Assembly (NCBI GenBank): GCA_963719345.1
Contig: CAVRCA010000001.1
Coordinates: 558,001-622,000 of the forward strand
Length of the DNA: 64,000 bases
Source: CAVRCA01 sp963719345
GTDB taxonomy: Bacteria > Pseudomonadota > Alphaproteobacteria > Acetobacterales > Acetobacteraceae
Reading direction: 5' to 3'
The position numbers and the translations under genes were made by a program. Shown here piece after piece: positions 1 through 11,028 of the stretch. The number at the start of each line of letters is the position of its first letter. Within the stretch, counting starts at the first letter, position 1. Under the pieces are notes generated by a model. That model did not search any database. It worked only from the letters and a program-made list of their open reading frames with translations, and had not been told where the DNA came from.

Positions 1-2
1 AC

Positions 3-2856
3 ATGACCCTGATCCGTGAAATCGACTACGGCACCCCGATCCGCGCGGCCGACATCGGCGTGACCCTCACCATCGACGGCCAGGCGGTGACGGTGCCCAA
101 GGGCACCTCGGTCATGGCGGCGGCGGCCACGCTGGGCACCGCAGATTCCAAAGCTGTGCGCGACCGACAGCCTGGAGCCGTTCGGCTCCTGCCGGCTGTG
201 CCTGGTGCAGATCGAGGGCCGGCGCGGCACCCCGGCCTCCTGCACCACGCCCGCCGAAGAAGCGATGGTGGTGCACACGCAGAACACCCCACCTCGCCAA
301 ACTCCGCCGCGGCGTGATGGAGCTCTACATCTCCGACCATCCGCTGGACTGCCTGACCTGCTCGGCCAACGGCGATTGCGAGTTGCAGGACATGGCCGGC
401 GCGGTGGGGCTGCGCGAGGTGCGCTACGGCTATGAAGGCGCCAACCACCTCGACGCGCCCAAGGACGAGAGCAACCCGTATTTCACCTTCGAGGCGAGCA
501 AGTGCATCGCTCTGCTCTCGCTGCGTGCGGGCGTGCGAGGAGATGCAGGGCACGTTCGCGCTGACGATTGACGGCCGCGGGTTCGCCTCGACGATCTCCG
601 CCGGCGGCACCGACTTCATGGGCTCGGAATGCGTCTCCTGCGGCGCCTGCGTGCAGGCCTGCCCGACCGCGACCCTGAACGAGAAGTCCGTCATCGCCAT
701 GGGCACGCCGGAGCACTCCGTCATCACCACCTGCGCCTATTGCGGCGTCGGCTGCTCCTTCAAGGCCGAGATGCAGGGCGAGACCGTCGTCCGCATGGTT
801 CCTTACAAGGACGGCGGCGCGAACGAGGGCCATTCCTGCGTCAAGGGCCGCTTCGCCTTCGGCTACGCCACGCACAAGGACCGCAAGACCAAGCCGATGA
901 TCCGCGCCGCGATCACCGATCCGTGGCGGGAGGTGAGCTGGGACGGAGGCGATCGCCCATGCCGCCAGCGAGTTCAAGCGCATCCAGGCGCGAATACGGC
1001 CGCGACGCGATCGGCGGCATCACCTCGTCGCGCTGCACCAACGAGGAAACCTTTCTGGTCCAGAAGCTGGTCCGCGGCGCCTTCGGCAACAACAACGTCG
1101 ACACCTGCGCCCGCGTCTGCCATTCGCCGACCGGCTACGGCCTGAAGACGACGCTCGGCACCTCGGCGGGCACGCAGGATTTCGCCTCCGTCGACCATGC
1201 GGACGTGATCCTGGTGATCGGCGCCAACCCGACCGACGGGCACCCGGTGTTCGCGTCGCGCATGAAGAAGCGGCTGCGGGCCGGGGCGAAGCTGATCGTC
1301 GCCGACCCGCGCCGGATCGACCTCGTGAAGTCGCCGCACGTTCGTGCGCAGCACCACCTGGCGCTGCTGCCCGGCACCAACGTCGCGCTGCTCAACGCGC
1401 TGGCGCACGTCATCGTCACCGAGGGGCTGATCGACGAGGACTACGTTCGCGAGCGCTGCGAGCTCGACGCGTTCGAGGGCTGGGCGCGGTTCATCGCGCT
1501 GGCGCACAACTCGCCGGAAGCGACCGAACGGCTGACGGGCGTTGCCGGCCGGCGAGGTTCGCGCGGCGGCGCGGCTGTACGCGACGGGCGGCAGCGCGGC
1601 GATCTACTACGGCCTGGGCGTCACCGAGCACAGCCAGGGCAGCACCACCGTCATGGCGATGGCGAACCTCGCCATGGCGACCGGCAACATCGGCAGGCTC
1701 GGCGGCGGCGTGAACCCGCTGCGCGGCCAGAACAACGTGCAGGGCTCCTGCGACATGGGCAGCTTCCCGCACGAGTTCAGCGGCTACCGCCACGTGTCGG
1801 ACGACGCCGCGCGCGAGATGTTCGAGGCGACCTGGGGCGTCCCGTTGTCGGCCGAGCCGGGCCTGCGCATCCCGAACATGCTGGACGAGGCGGTCGGCGG
1901 CACCTTCAAGGCGCTCTACATCCAGGGCGAGGACATCGCGCAGTCCGACCCCGACACGCAGCACGTCACCGCCGGGCTGCGGGCGATGGAATGCGTCGTC
2001 GTGCAGGACATCTTCCTGAACGAGACGGCGAAATACGCCCACGTCTTCCTGCCGGGCTCGTCGTTCCTGGAGAAGGACGGCACGTTCACCAACGCCGAGC
2101 GGCGGATCAATCGCGTGCGCCGGGTCATGTCGCCGCTGGGCGGGTTGGCGGATTGGGAGGTGACCATGGCGCTGTCGAACGCGCTCGGCTTGCCGATGGA
2201 CTACACGCACCCGAGCGAGATCATGGACGAGATCGCCCGGCTGACGCCGAGCTTTGCGGGCGTTTCCTACACGAAGCTCGACGAACGCTCGGCTCCCTGC
2301 AATGGCCCTGCAACGACGCCGCCCCTCTCGGCACGCCGATGATGCACGTCGACCGCTTCGTGCGCGGCAAGGGCCGGTTCATGCTGACCGAGTTCGTGCC
2401 GACGGAGGAGCGCACGGGCGCGCGCTTCCCGCTGATCCTCACCACGGGCCGCATCCTCTCGCAATACAACGTCGGCGCGCAGACGCGGCGGACCGAGAAC
2501 AGCCGCTGGCACGAGGAGGACGTGCTGGAAATCCACCCGTTCGATGCCGAGCAGCCGCGGCATCAACGACGGCGATCTCGTCGTCGCTGGCCAGCCGCTC
2601 GGGCGACATCGCGTTGCGCGCCCGCATCAGCGAGCGGATGCAGCCCGGCGTCGTCTACACGACATTCCACCACGCCAAGACGGGCGCCAACGTCATCACG
2701 ACCGACTACTCGGATTGGGCGACGAACTGCCCGGAATACAAGGTCACGGCGGTGCAGGTCCGGCGCACCAACCGGCCGTCTGACTGGCAGTCGCGCTTCT
2801 TCGAGGAGGATGTGGCGCTTACGCGCATCGCGCCGACGTCACATGCGGCCGAGTAG
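3..2856 (+). pseudogene. fdsA: Formate dehydrogenase alpha subunit (FdsA type), frame broken by about 10 extra bases
   Basis: Catalytic subunit of the soluble NAD-dependent molybdenum formate dehydrogenase (formate to CO2). Reading across frames gives a colinear protein of about 947 aa, the usual length. It has an N-terminal 2Fe-2S domain (GSCRLCLVQIEG), a His/Cys cluster segment (DHPLDCLTC), two 4Fe-4S motifs (CSRCVRACEE, CVSCGACVQACP), another cysteine cluster (CAYCGVGC) and the molybdopterin domain with the active-site region VDTCARVCHSPTGYG. The frame changes near 144, 290, 509, 944, 990, 1541, 2288 (two bases), 2552 and 2582, always by extra bases. Length modulo 3 is 1, which fits ten insertions. 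The fdsB/fdsG partners presumably lie before the window. Identity is sure; the breaks are probably sequence errors. Confidence 0.9.
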
Positions 2857-2865
2857 AGGACCGCC

Positions 2866-3138
2866 ATGACCACCGAGAAGCTGGCGCACATGGCCAACCA
2901 GATCGCGAACTTCTTCCGGTCCTATCCCGCGGACGAAGCGTGTGCCGGGATACGCGACCACATCCAGGCATTCTGGACCCCCGATATGCGTAGGGCGATC
3001 CTCGCCGAGGGAAGCCACGCAGGGCTGGATCCCCTCGTTGTTACCGCGCTGAGGACTTGGCCGCGGGCCGAAAGCCCGATCCGAAAGGAAACGGCGGGCG
3101 CCGATACCGTCGGACCGCTCGCGAGCGACGCCGGCTGA
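2866..3138 (+). CDS. fdsD: Formate dehydrogenase delta subunit
   Basis: A 90-aa protein starting 9 bases after fdsA, in the usual fdsA-fdsD order. The family is a small accessory subunit of NAD-dependent formate dehydrogenases and is needed for assembly or activity of the FdsABG complex. The N-terminal pattern KLAHMANQIANFFRSYP and the segment IRDHIQAFWTPDMR are typical of this family. The last 20 residues look less typical, so a small frame error near the end is possible. It is intact as read and converges on the next minus-strand gene with a gap of about 20 bases. Confidence 0.85.
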   Translation: MTTEKLAHMANQIANFFRSYPADEACAGIRDHIQAFWTPDMRRAILAEGSHAGLDPLVVTALRTWPRAESPIRKETAGADTVGPLASDAG

Positions 3139-3158
3139 GTGCGGCGCCGCCGGAGGCG

Positions 3159-4001
3159 TTACTCGTCACCGAGGAAGTGCAGGATCGCATAGTTGAACAT
3201 GCCCGGATCCTGCAGGAACGCGAAGTGGCTCGCGTTGGGCAGGATCAGCAGCCCGGCGCCTGAGATCGTACGGGCGATGTATTCGGTGTGCGGGCGGTTG
3301 ATGGCCTCGTCGTGGTCGCCGTCCACCACCAGCACCGGCGCGCGGATCGCTCGTAGCTGCGCATCGTTCCAGTTCGGCTGTTCCGCCCACATCCGGCTGA
3401 TCTGGTCCACGAAGGCGGTGTATTGCTGCGGCGTTGCCGACATCCGCACGTACTCGTGGCCGGCGCGCTTGATGAAGGCGGCGAAGGTGGGATTCTTCTC
3501 GACCCCTGGCGTCACGCCCGAGGTCACGGTGTTGGCGGCAAAGGCGAAGACGCGACCCACCCGGTCCGGATGACGCATCGCCAGATCAAGCCCCAGAATG
3601 CCGCCGTCGCTCCAGCCCACCACGTCGGCGTGCGGGATTTTCAGGTAGTCGAGCAGCCCCACCACGTCGTCGGCCATGAGATCATACCCGTAGGGTCGTG
3701 CGTCGCGCGTGCTGCGGCCGTGGCCGCGGCTGTCCATCACGATCACAGTGTGGCGCGGCATCAGCGCGCGCACCTGATTGCCCCAGTAGTCGGAATTCGC
3801 CAGCCCGCCATGCAGCAGGATCACCGGCGAGCCGCTTCCATACACGGCGTAGTGGATGCTGACGCCGTCCACCGCCGCCTGCCCGCCGCGGTCGGTCGGG
3901 ATCGGCGCCGGCGTGGGCGGCAGCTCTTGCCAGCGCTCGACGGCGTGGGCCAGCGGCGCCAGGACGGCGAGCACAAGGGCCACTACGAGCATCCGACGCA
4001 T
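3159..4001 (-). CDS. Secreted alpha/beta hydrolase
   Basis: A 280-aa alpha/beta hydrolase. The start at 4001 has a GGGGAG ribosome site and opens a signal peptide (MRRMLVVALVLAVLAPLAHA), so the enzyme is likely periplasmic. The oxyanion motif HGG is at residues 64-66. The nucleophile elbow GWSDGG places the serine at 131, with an acid in VDGDHDE (227-231) and the histidine at 259 (NASHF). This is a complete triad for ester, lactone or C-C bond hydrolysis; the substrate is unknown. It lies 62 bases downstream of the MFS carrier gene on the same strand and probably shares its transcript. Open frame upstream of the start belongs to a shadow of the MFS gene. Confidence 0.85.
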   Translation of the reverse strand: MRRMLVVALVLAVLAPLAHAVERWQELPPTPAPIPTDRGGQAAVDGVSIHYAVYGSGSPVILLHGGLANSDYWGNQVRALMPRHTVIVMDSRGHGRSTRDARPYGYDLMADDVVGLLDYLKIPHADVVGWSDGGILGLDLAMRHPDRVGRVFAFAANTVTSGVTPGVEKNPTFAAFIKRAGHEYVRMSATPQQYTAFVDQISRMWAEQPNWNDAQLRAIRAPVLVVDGDHDEAINRPHTEYIARTISGAGLLILPNASHFAFLQDPGMFNYAILHFLGDE

Positions 4002-4063
4002 GGCGTTCTCCCCGACGAGTTCGGCCGCGACCGTACCACAACAGCGTCGACGTTCGAGCCCGG

Positions 4064-5488
4064 TCAGGAGGCGGTCTCGACGGTCGCCGTCTCTCTCGTC
4101 TCGGTGACAAGTTCGAGCTGGCCGACCGTTTCCCTGCCGAACGCCAGCGGAACGCAGGCGCCGACGGCCGCGATGGCGGCGATGGTCCCGAAGAAGATCG
4201 TCGCCGACCCGGTGTACGGCTCCAGCAGAAACGGTGTCAGCACGCCCGAAAAAATCCGCCCGGTCGCCTCGCCGAAAAAGTGTCCTCGACCGCGCAATGC
4301 CGTGGGGAATTGTTCGGAAAGGTAAACCCGGACTGCCGTGAAGGACGACAGGATGGTCAGGCCGGTGATGATCGCGCCCGCCGTCATCGCCACCGTGGCA
4401 TACGCACCCGCGTTGTGCGCGAGTGCCATCAGCGCCAGACCGGGGACCGCGCCGGCGAAGCAATAGGTGATGGTCCAGCGGCGGCCGATGACCTCCATGA
4501 TGAAGCCGGTGAAGAACTTGCCTGGGATCGTCACGACGAACAGCAACGTTCCCAGCCCGAAGCTCAGACCGACCGCGGCACCTTGGTCCACCAGCGCCTT
4601 CGGCAGCAGGATCGCCGAACAGTAATACGCCGTGGTTGCCGCCGCATAGCAGCAGATCCCGACCGCGGTCCAACGCAGTTGACCCGCCCGGAACAGCGCG
4701 GCGAACGGGGGAAGCGCCTCCCGCACGTCCGTGAGATCGGCGCCGAGTTCGGCCGGCGTCAGTTTCGGCACGCGGCTGCCGCAGCGCGCGATCATCCGGT
4801 TGACCGTCTCGACCGCCGCCTGGACGTCGCCTCTGCGGAGATGCCAGCGCGGGCTCTCGGGCAGGCCGAAATGCACCAGCAGCGGCACGATCCCGAGTGC
4901 CAGTCCGCCCGGCAGCGCAATCAGCCGAAAGCCGATCGGATTGCCGGCGAGCAGGAAGCCGACGAACGGCAGCAGCGTAAACGCACTCGCCAGCATCACC
5001 TCGAAGATTGCGCCGTAGGTGCGGCGGTGCTGTTTCGGCATCAGTTCGGCTGCGATCGGGAAAGGCGCGGAAATCGCAAATCCCAGCCCGATGCCGGTCA
5101 GCAGGCGCAGCACAATGAGCTGCGTGCCGCTCTGCACCAGCGGGATCAGCAGGGTGAAGAACGTGCTGATGACCACGCCGACCTGCATGACGGTCTTGCG
5201 GCTGACCTGATCCGACATTGCCGCGGCCGCGAAACCGCCGATCACGACGAGGAGGGTCGGGGCCACCGCCAGCCACCGGATCTGCTCGCCGGTCAGCCGC
5301 AACGGCTCCTTCGCCAATACCAACAGGGACCCGCCGAGTGCGAGGTCATAACCTTCGACGAAGCCGACGCTGCCAAGCACCAGGATTATCAGCAAGTGAT
5401 AGGCGCTGAAGGGGATGCTATCGAGCTTACTGCCAAGGATGTAGCTCGCCGAACCCGATGGCGCTCCGACGAAGTCGCTCGTGCCCAT
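4064..5488 (-). CDS. MFS transporter (aromatic acid / sugar-porter type)
   Basis: A 474-aa inner-membrane carrier. The frame stays open up to 5593, but the ATG at 5488 follows a GGGAGAA ribosome site with good spacing and is the likely start. The protein has about 12 hydrophobic segments. The loop after TM2 (SDQVSRKTVMQ) is the MFS motif A region, and AELMPKQHRRTYGAIFE is the conserved TM4-5 region of the metabolite:H+ symporter group. Within the surrounding catabolic genes it probably imports an aromatic or organic acid. It diverges from the amidohydrolase gene at 5772 across 283 bases in which I see no clear promoter. Confidence 0.85.
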   Translation of the reverse strand: MGTSDFVGAPSGSASYILGSKLDSIPFSAYHLLIILVLGSVGFVEGYDLALGGSLLVLAKEPLRLTGEQIRWLAVAPTLLVVIGGFAAAAMSDQVSRKTVMQVGVVISTFFTLLIPLVQSGTQLIVLRLLTGIGLGFAISAPFPIAAELMPKQHRRTYGAIFEVMLASAFTLLPFVGFLLAGNPIGFRLIALPGGLALGIVPLLVHFGLPESPRWHLRRGDVQAAVETVNRMIARCGSRVPKLTPAELGADLTDVREALPPFAALFRAGQLRWTAVGICCYAAATTAYYCSAILLPKALVDQGAAVGLSFGLGTLLFVVTIPGKFFTGFIMEVIGRRWTITYCFAGAVPGLALMALAHNAGAYATVAMTAGAIITGLTILSSFTAVRVYLSEQFPTALRGRGHFFGEATGRIFSGVLTPFLLEPYTGSATIFFGTIAAIAAVGACVPLAFGRETVGQLELVTETRETATVETAS

Positions 5489-5771
5489 GTCGTTCTCCCG
5501 GATCATCCAATCCGGAACCGGCTCGGCCCACGCGGATAGACGGCGCGCGGCCGCCGCTTCCGACATCTCAAGCTCTGCTGGGCACTGTGGCACGGACAGG
5601 CGGCATCGTCACCGAGTTTCTGATCCGTGCTGAGCCAAGTCGGCCAGGGCGCTCGTTCACGCCGGCGACAGGATCGGCGGTTCCCTTGAACGGCAGCCCC
5701 ACGCAGCTTAGCGTCCCGACGTGGCGCTCGCGGCCTTCCCGCACGGCGTCGACGCACGGAAGATCAACGCG

Positions 5772-6615
5772 ATGCCGATCATCGATGCTCAGGTTCACGC
5801 TTACGAACGCGACCATCCGGGCCGCCCGTGGTCGGCCGTCCTGCACGGCCCGCCGGAGGTCACGGGTGACGACATGGTGGCCGCCATGGACGCCGTCGGC
5901 GTCGACGGCGCGCTGTTGGGTCTCGCCATTCACCCTCTATCGGTATGACGCCAGCTACGCCGTCGACGTCTACGCGGCGCATCCCGGCCGGTTCGGGTTG
6001 ATCAAGCCGGTCGACCCGGCCGATCCCGCGGTGGCCGATACGATCGCCGACTGGGCTGCCGCCGATGGCGCGGTCGCCATCCGCATCATGATGACGCGAG
6101 GCGTGTCGACCGACCCCGCCGACCCCGGCATCAACCGGGTGCTGGCCGCCGCCGCTCGGCACGCCTTGCCGGTCAACCTCCTGTGCTGGGGACGCTTGGA
6201 GCAGGCCGGGCTGTTGGCCGCCCGAAACCCTGACACGAGGCTGGTGATCGACCATCTCGGACTGCAGCAGCCGTTCGAGCCGCCCGTCCCCACAGAGCCG
6301 TTTTCGGACCTGCCGAGGCTGCTGGCTTTGGCGGAGCACGACAATATCGTGGTGAAGATCACCGGCGCCTGCACGCTGTCGCACGAGCCATTCCCCTACA
6401 AGGATCTGTGGGAGCCGCTCGGTCGCATCTTCGACGCGTTCGGGTTGGATCGCTGCATGTGGGGAACCGACTGGACCCGGGCGGTCGCGCTGTTGACCTA
6501 CGAGCAGGGGGTCGAGGCGTTCCGCGTCACCGATCGGCTGTCCGACAGCGACCGAGCCGTTCTCATGGGCGGGACCTTGCAGCGGGTCTACGACTGGTCG
6601 CCTTCGGGCGCTTGA
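5772..6615 (+). pseudogene. Amidohydrolase (TIM-barrel, amidohydrolase_2), one frameshift
   Basis: A metal-dependent hydrolase or decarboxylase of the amidohydrolase_2 superfamily, about 280 aa. It starts MPIIDAQVHAYERDHPG, with the QVH form of the HxH metal motif. Later it has VIDHLG and, near the C-terminus, the family pattern CMWGTDWTR. One extra base near 5919 breaks the frame: codons up to GALLG read in frame 3, and SPFTLYRYDASY onward in frame 1. Length modulo 3 is 1, as expected for one insertion. Relatives include lactonases and ring-hydrolysing enzymes of aromatic catabolism, but the substrate cannot be told from sequence. Confidence 0.8.
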
Positions 6616-6689
6616 GGGCCGAGCCCGTTTGACAACCGCCGCCGGTTCGGCGGTTAGTGCCGGCGAGGCAATCGAAGCGGAGGCGACGG

Positions 6690-7940
6690 GTGGGACTGGA
6701 AGCGGTTGGGCTGTCGGCGTCGCGGCTGGCGCGCGTGGACGAGGTCATGACGCGGCGCTATGTCGACAGCGGTCGGCTGCCGGGCCTGCTGACGATGGTC
6801 TACCGGCGCGGCAAGCTCGCCCATACCGGACTGTCGGGCCACATGGACCTCGAACGCGGCAAGAAGCTGCGCGAGGATACGATCTTCCGCATCTACTCCA
6901 TGAGCAAGCCGATCACGGCGGTCGCGTTGATGATGCTGGCCGAGGACGGCCTGATCGGCCTCGATGACGATGTGGCCACGCACATTCCGTCATGGAAGAA
7001 TCTCGGGGTCTACGCGACCGGCGTTCCGAGCTTGGTGGCGACCGGAACTCCGTCTTTCCTGACCACGCCGGTGCAGCGGCCGATGAAGGTCGTGGACCTC
7101 GTGACGCACACCTCGGGCCTGACCTACGGCTTCATGAACCGCACCAGCGTCGATCGCGCCTATCGTCACGCGCATATCGCCGATTTCAACGCTGAGGGCG
7201 GTCTCGACGCGATGATCGAGCGGTTGTCGACACTGCCGCTGGAGTTCTCGCCCGGCACGGCGTGGAACTACTCGGTCTCGATCGACGTGATGGGCTACCT
7301 CGTCCAGAAACTCAGCGGCCTCGGTTTCGGCGAATTCCTGCGCACACGGCTGTTCGAGAAGCTGGGGATGACCGACACCGCCTTCTGGTGTCCGCCGGAG
7401 AAAATCGAGCGCTTCGCATCGTGCTATCAGCCCGCCGAGGGCGGCGGCCTGAAGCTGCAGGACGATGCGGGCCGCAGTACGTACGCCGCCCCGCCCAACC
7501 TCGAATCCGGCGGCGGCGGCCTGGTGTCGACCGCGCACGACTACATGCGTTTTTGCCGGATGATGCTGCACGGCGGCAGCCTTGACGGCGTGCAGATCCT
7601 GAGCCCCAAGACCGTCGAGTTGTTCAGCCTCAATCACCTGCCCGGCGACAAGGAACTGGGGGACATGACGCTGCCGGGGATGTTCAGCGAGGGCGGCTAT
7701 TCGGGCATCGGGTTTTCGATCGGTTGCGGCGTGAACATCAACGTCGCGAAAACCCGGCTGCCCGGCACTTTGGGCGAATATTTCTGGGGCGGGGCCGCTT
7801 CCACTGCCTTCTGGATCGACCCGAAAGAGGAACTGGCGGTGGTGTTCATGACGCAGGTGATCGGCAGCGACGCCCGGCTGACGCTACGCCGCGATCTGCG
7901 CACCCTCGTCTACTCGGCCATGACGGAGTCGTTTGCCTGA
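6690..7940 (+). CDS. Serine hydrolase, class C beta-lactamase / esterase fold
   Basis: A 416-aa protein of the beta-lactamase (EstB-like esterase, transpeptidase-like) family. A GTG at 6690 lies about 7 bases after a GGAGG site and is preferred over any upstream start. The catalytic Ser-x-x-Lys is YSMSK, with Ser70 and Lys73. The second-motif tyrosine is probably in AWNYSVSID. There is no signal peptide, which argues for a cytoplasmic esterase rather than a cell-wall enzyme. The neighbours (amidohydrolase, acyl-CoA ligase) suggest cleavage of an ester or lactone intermediate. It converges on the acyl-CoA synthetase gene with 13 bases between stops. Confidence 0.85.
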   Translation: MGLEAVGLSASRLARVDEVMTRRYVDSGRLPGLLTMVYRRGKLAHTGLSGHMDLERGKKLREDTIFRIYSMSKPITAVALMMLAEDGLIGLDDDVATHIPSWKNLGVYATGVPSLVATGTPSFLTTPVQRPMKVVDLVTHTSGLTYGFMNRTSVDRAYRHAHIADFNAEGGLDAMIERLSTLPLEFSPGTAWNYSVSIDVMGYLVQKLSGLGFGEFLRTRLFEKLGMTDTAFWCPPEKIERFASCYQPAEGGGLKLQDDAGRSTYAAPPNLESGGGGLVSTAHDYMRFCRMMLHGGSLDGVQILSPKTVELFSLNHLPGDKELGDMTLPGMFSEGGYSGIGFSIGCGVNINVAKTRLPGTLGEYFWGGAASTAFWIDPKEELAVVFMTQVIGSDARLTLRRDLRTLVYSAMTESFA

Positions 7941-7953
7941 CTTAGCCGGGCGC

Positions 7954-9576
<1,623 letters not shown>

Positions 9577-9833
9577 TTTGTCCGGTCCTGCAAGTCCTTG
9601 CCCTCGCGGATCGCTCCGCGCCCGGCAGAGTAAAACCCATGCCGTCGCCAAACCTGCGCCGTTGTCAAAACCGACGCTAGGGTCAGCCAGTTCCTGGCCG
9701 GCATCCAGCCCGGCTCGCGCCTGCACGACGTTCGCGCCCAGCGTCCGCAGACCCGGGAGAACGCGCAACTCAGATACCTGGCGCTGTTCAAGCCGCACAA
9801 GCGATCGGGAGGTCGGCAACAACCCCTCAGACG

Positions 9834-10088
9834 TCAGGTAAACGGATTGCGAACCGACTTCGGCTTGACCGGCGGGGCGATCTTCTCGGCGAGCTGCGGG
9901 TCGCCCTCCAATGCCTGCACCGTCTGGTCGAGGATTTCCTTGAGGACGCGGGCATGGACGAGCCCGGCCTTGTCGCGGGTGATGTCGAGACTGCCGTAGA
10001 GCGCAACCCGTTCGGTGCCGTTCTCAACCGTCATTCCGCCGATCGAGACGGAACCGGCGTCATCGGCGAACGGTGTCAACTTGGTCAT
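9834..10088 (-). CDS. Conserved 84-aa protein of unknown function, coupled to the nuclease gene
   Basis: A small soluble protein (MTKLTPFADDAGSVSIG at the N-terminus, KSVRNPFT at the C-terminus) with no signal peptide. I do not recognise a named domain. Its ATG (10088-10086) overlaps the TGA stop of the upstream nuclease gene as ATGA, so translation is probably coupled. A GGGAAG-like ribosome site lies about 6 bases upstream. The regular alternation of short hydrophobic and charged stretches suggests a folded alpha/beta protein. A nuclease-inhibitor role would fit the coupling but is only a guess. Bases 9577-9833 upstream of the next gene hold no convincing gene. Confidence 0.7.
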   Translation of the reverse strand: MTKLTPFADDAGSVSIGGMTVENGTERVALYGSLDITRDKAGLVHARVLKEILDQTVQALEGDPQLAEKIAPPVKPKSVRNPFT

Positions 10089-10939
10089 AGGTGTCTTCCC
10101 CAGCGCAGGATTCTTTGGAGCAGGCTCGGCGCATGCCGCTCGTGGTGGCCGCGCCGCATGGAACGACTTTCCCCGGCCGTCGGGAGGGTCATGGCCGTGG
10201 CTTTCACCCGCGCCGGCAAGGCCGGGAACGGGTCGATGCCGGTCACCTGAGCGAGCCTGCTGACCGACAGGGTGACGCAGGTCGGTTCTCGCACATTCCG
10301 GCAGAGATACGCGCCGGCGCCACCGGCCCTCGGGTCGTAGACGGCCTTCCACGTCGAGGACGGGACCAGGACACCTTCCGGGCCGATCGACTGGAGCTTG
10401 GCGCCCTGGAACGCCGGGCCGCTGACGACGTAGAGCTGGCCCTCCCGCTCGGCGAGGCGTCGGACCGCGCTCTCGATCTTCTCCCAGACGCCGCGGTTCA
10501 ACTCGGCCGTCTGGGGCACGACGTTCGCCAGCGAAAAGCTTTGCTCCTGCGCCTGCTGGTCCGGCATGTCGCCGGACGGGGTCATATGCCCGCGGTCGTA
10601 GCCGCTGCGAACATAGTCCGCGAGTTCGGCCCGGCCACCCGACGGCAGCCGCGGATCGGCGTGGAACCGGCCGTCGCGCGCTGTTTCCTCGGCCGCGGCC
10701 AGCCGTCCGGCGGTCAGGCGTTCAGCCGACCAGAGCGGCCCGCGCGTGATCCCGGATGCCAACGCGGCGTAGGCATCGTTGCAGAGCAGCGTCGTGCGGC
10801 GGGCGAGCTTGGGGTTGAGCAGGATCGGGGCCTGCCCGCCGGCGAAAAGCTGAGCGCAGGAAGCGGCGCCCGCAGGCGCTGGAGCCGCTAGGGCGAGCAA
10901 GGCGAGCGCGGCGAGCAGCAAGCGACGGCGTCGGATCAT
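10085..10939 (-). CDS. Secreted DNA/RNA non-specific endonuclease (NUC1 / beta-beta-alpha-Me)
   Basis: A 284-aa exported nuclease. Residues 1-26 form a classical signal peptide (arginines, then a Leu/Ala core, then an APAGAA-type cleavage region). The active-site motif DRGH is at residues 115-118 (SGYDRGHMTPSGDM), with His118 as general base, and the metal-ligand region QTAELNRGVW has Asn148. These are the signature residues of the Serratia-nuclease / NUC1 family, which degrades single- and double-stranded nucleic acid. The last 30 residues are basic and variable. Its stop overlaps the start of the 84-aa gene. It is likely periplasmic or secreted, for nucleic-acid scavenging or defence. Confidence 0.9.
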   Translation of the reverse strand: MIRRRRLLLAALALLALAAPAPAGAASCAQLFAGGQAPILLNPKLARRTTLLCNDAYAALASGITRGPLWSAERLTAGRLAAAEETARDGRFHADPRLPSGGRAELADYVRSGYDRGHMTPSGDMPDQQAQEQSFSLANVVPQTAELNRGVWEKIESAVRRLAEREGQLYVVSGPAFQGAKLQSIGPEGVLVPSSTWKAVYDPRAGGAGAYLCRNVREPTCVTLSVSRLAQVTGIDPFPALPARVKATAMTLPTAGESRSMRRGHHERHAPSLLQRILRWGRHL

Positions 10940-11028
10940 GCCGGATTTTGGCCGACCTCGATGTCAAAGGGAATCCCGTAGGACGGACGCCCGGAACAAG
11001 CGGGGCATGACTGGAGAGGCGCACGGAT

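Noticed and set aside
629..2869. 746-codon frame covering much of fdsA
   Set aside because: Only parts of it are the true fdsA frame; the Arg- and Ala-rich parts are shifted readings between insertion sites.
9577..9833. Plus-strand 87-codon frame and N-terminal extension of the acyl-CoA ligase
   Set aside because: No domain or ribosome site; composition unlike the neighbouring genes. The ligase family aligns only from about residue RALNQDY.
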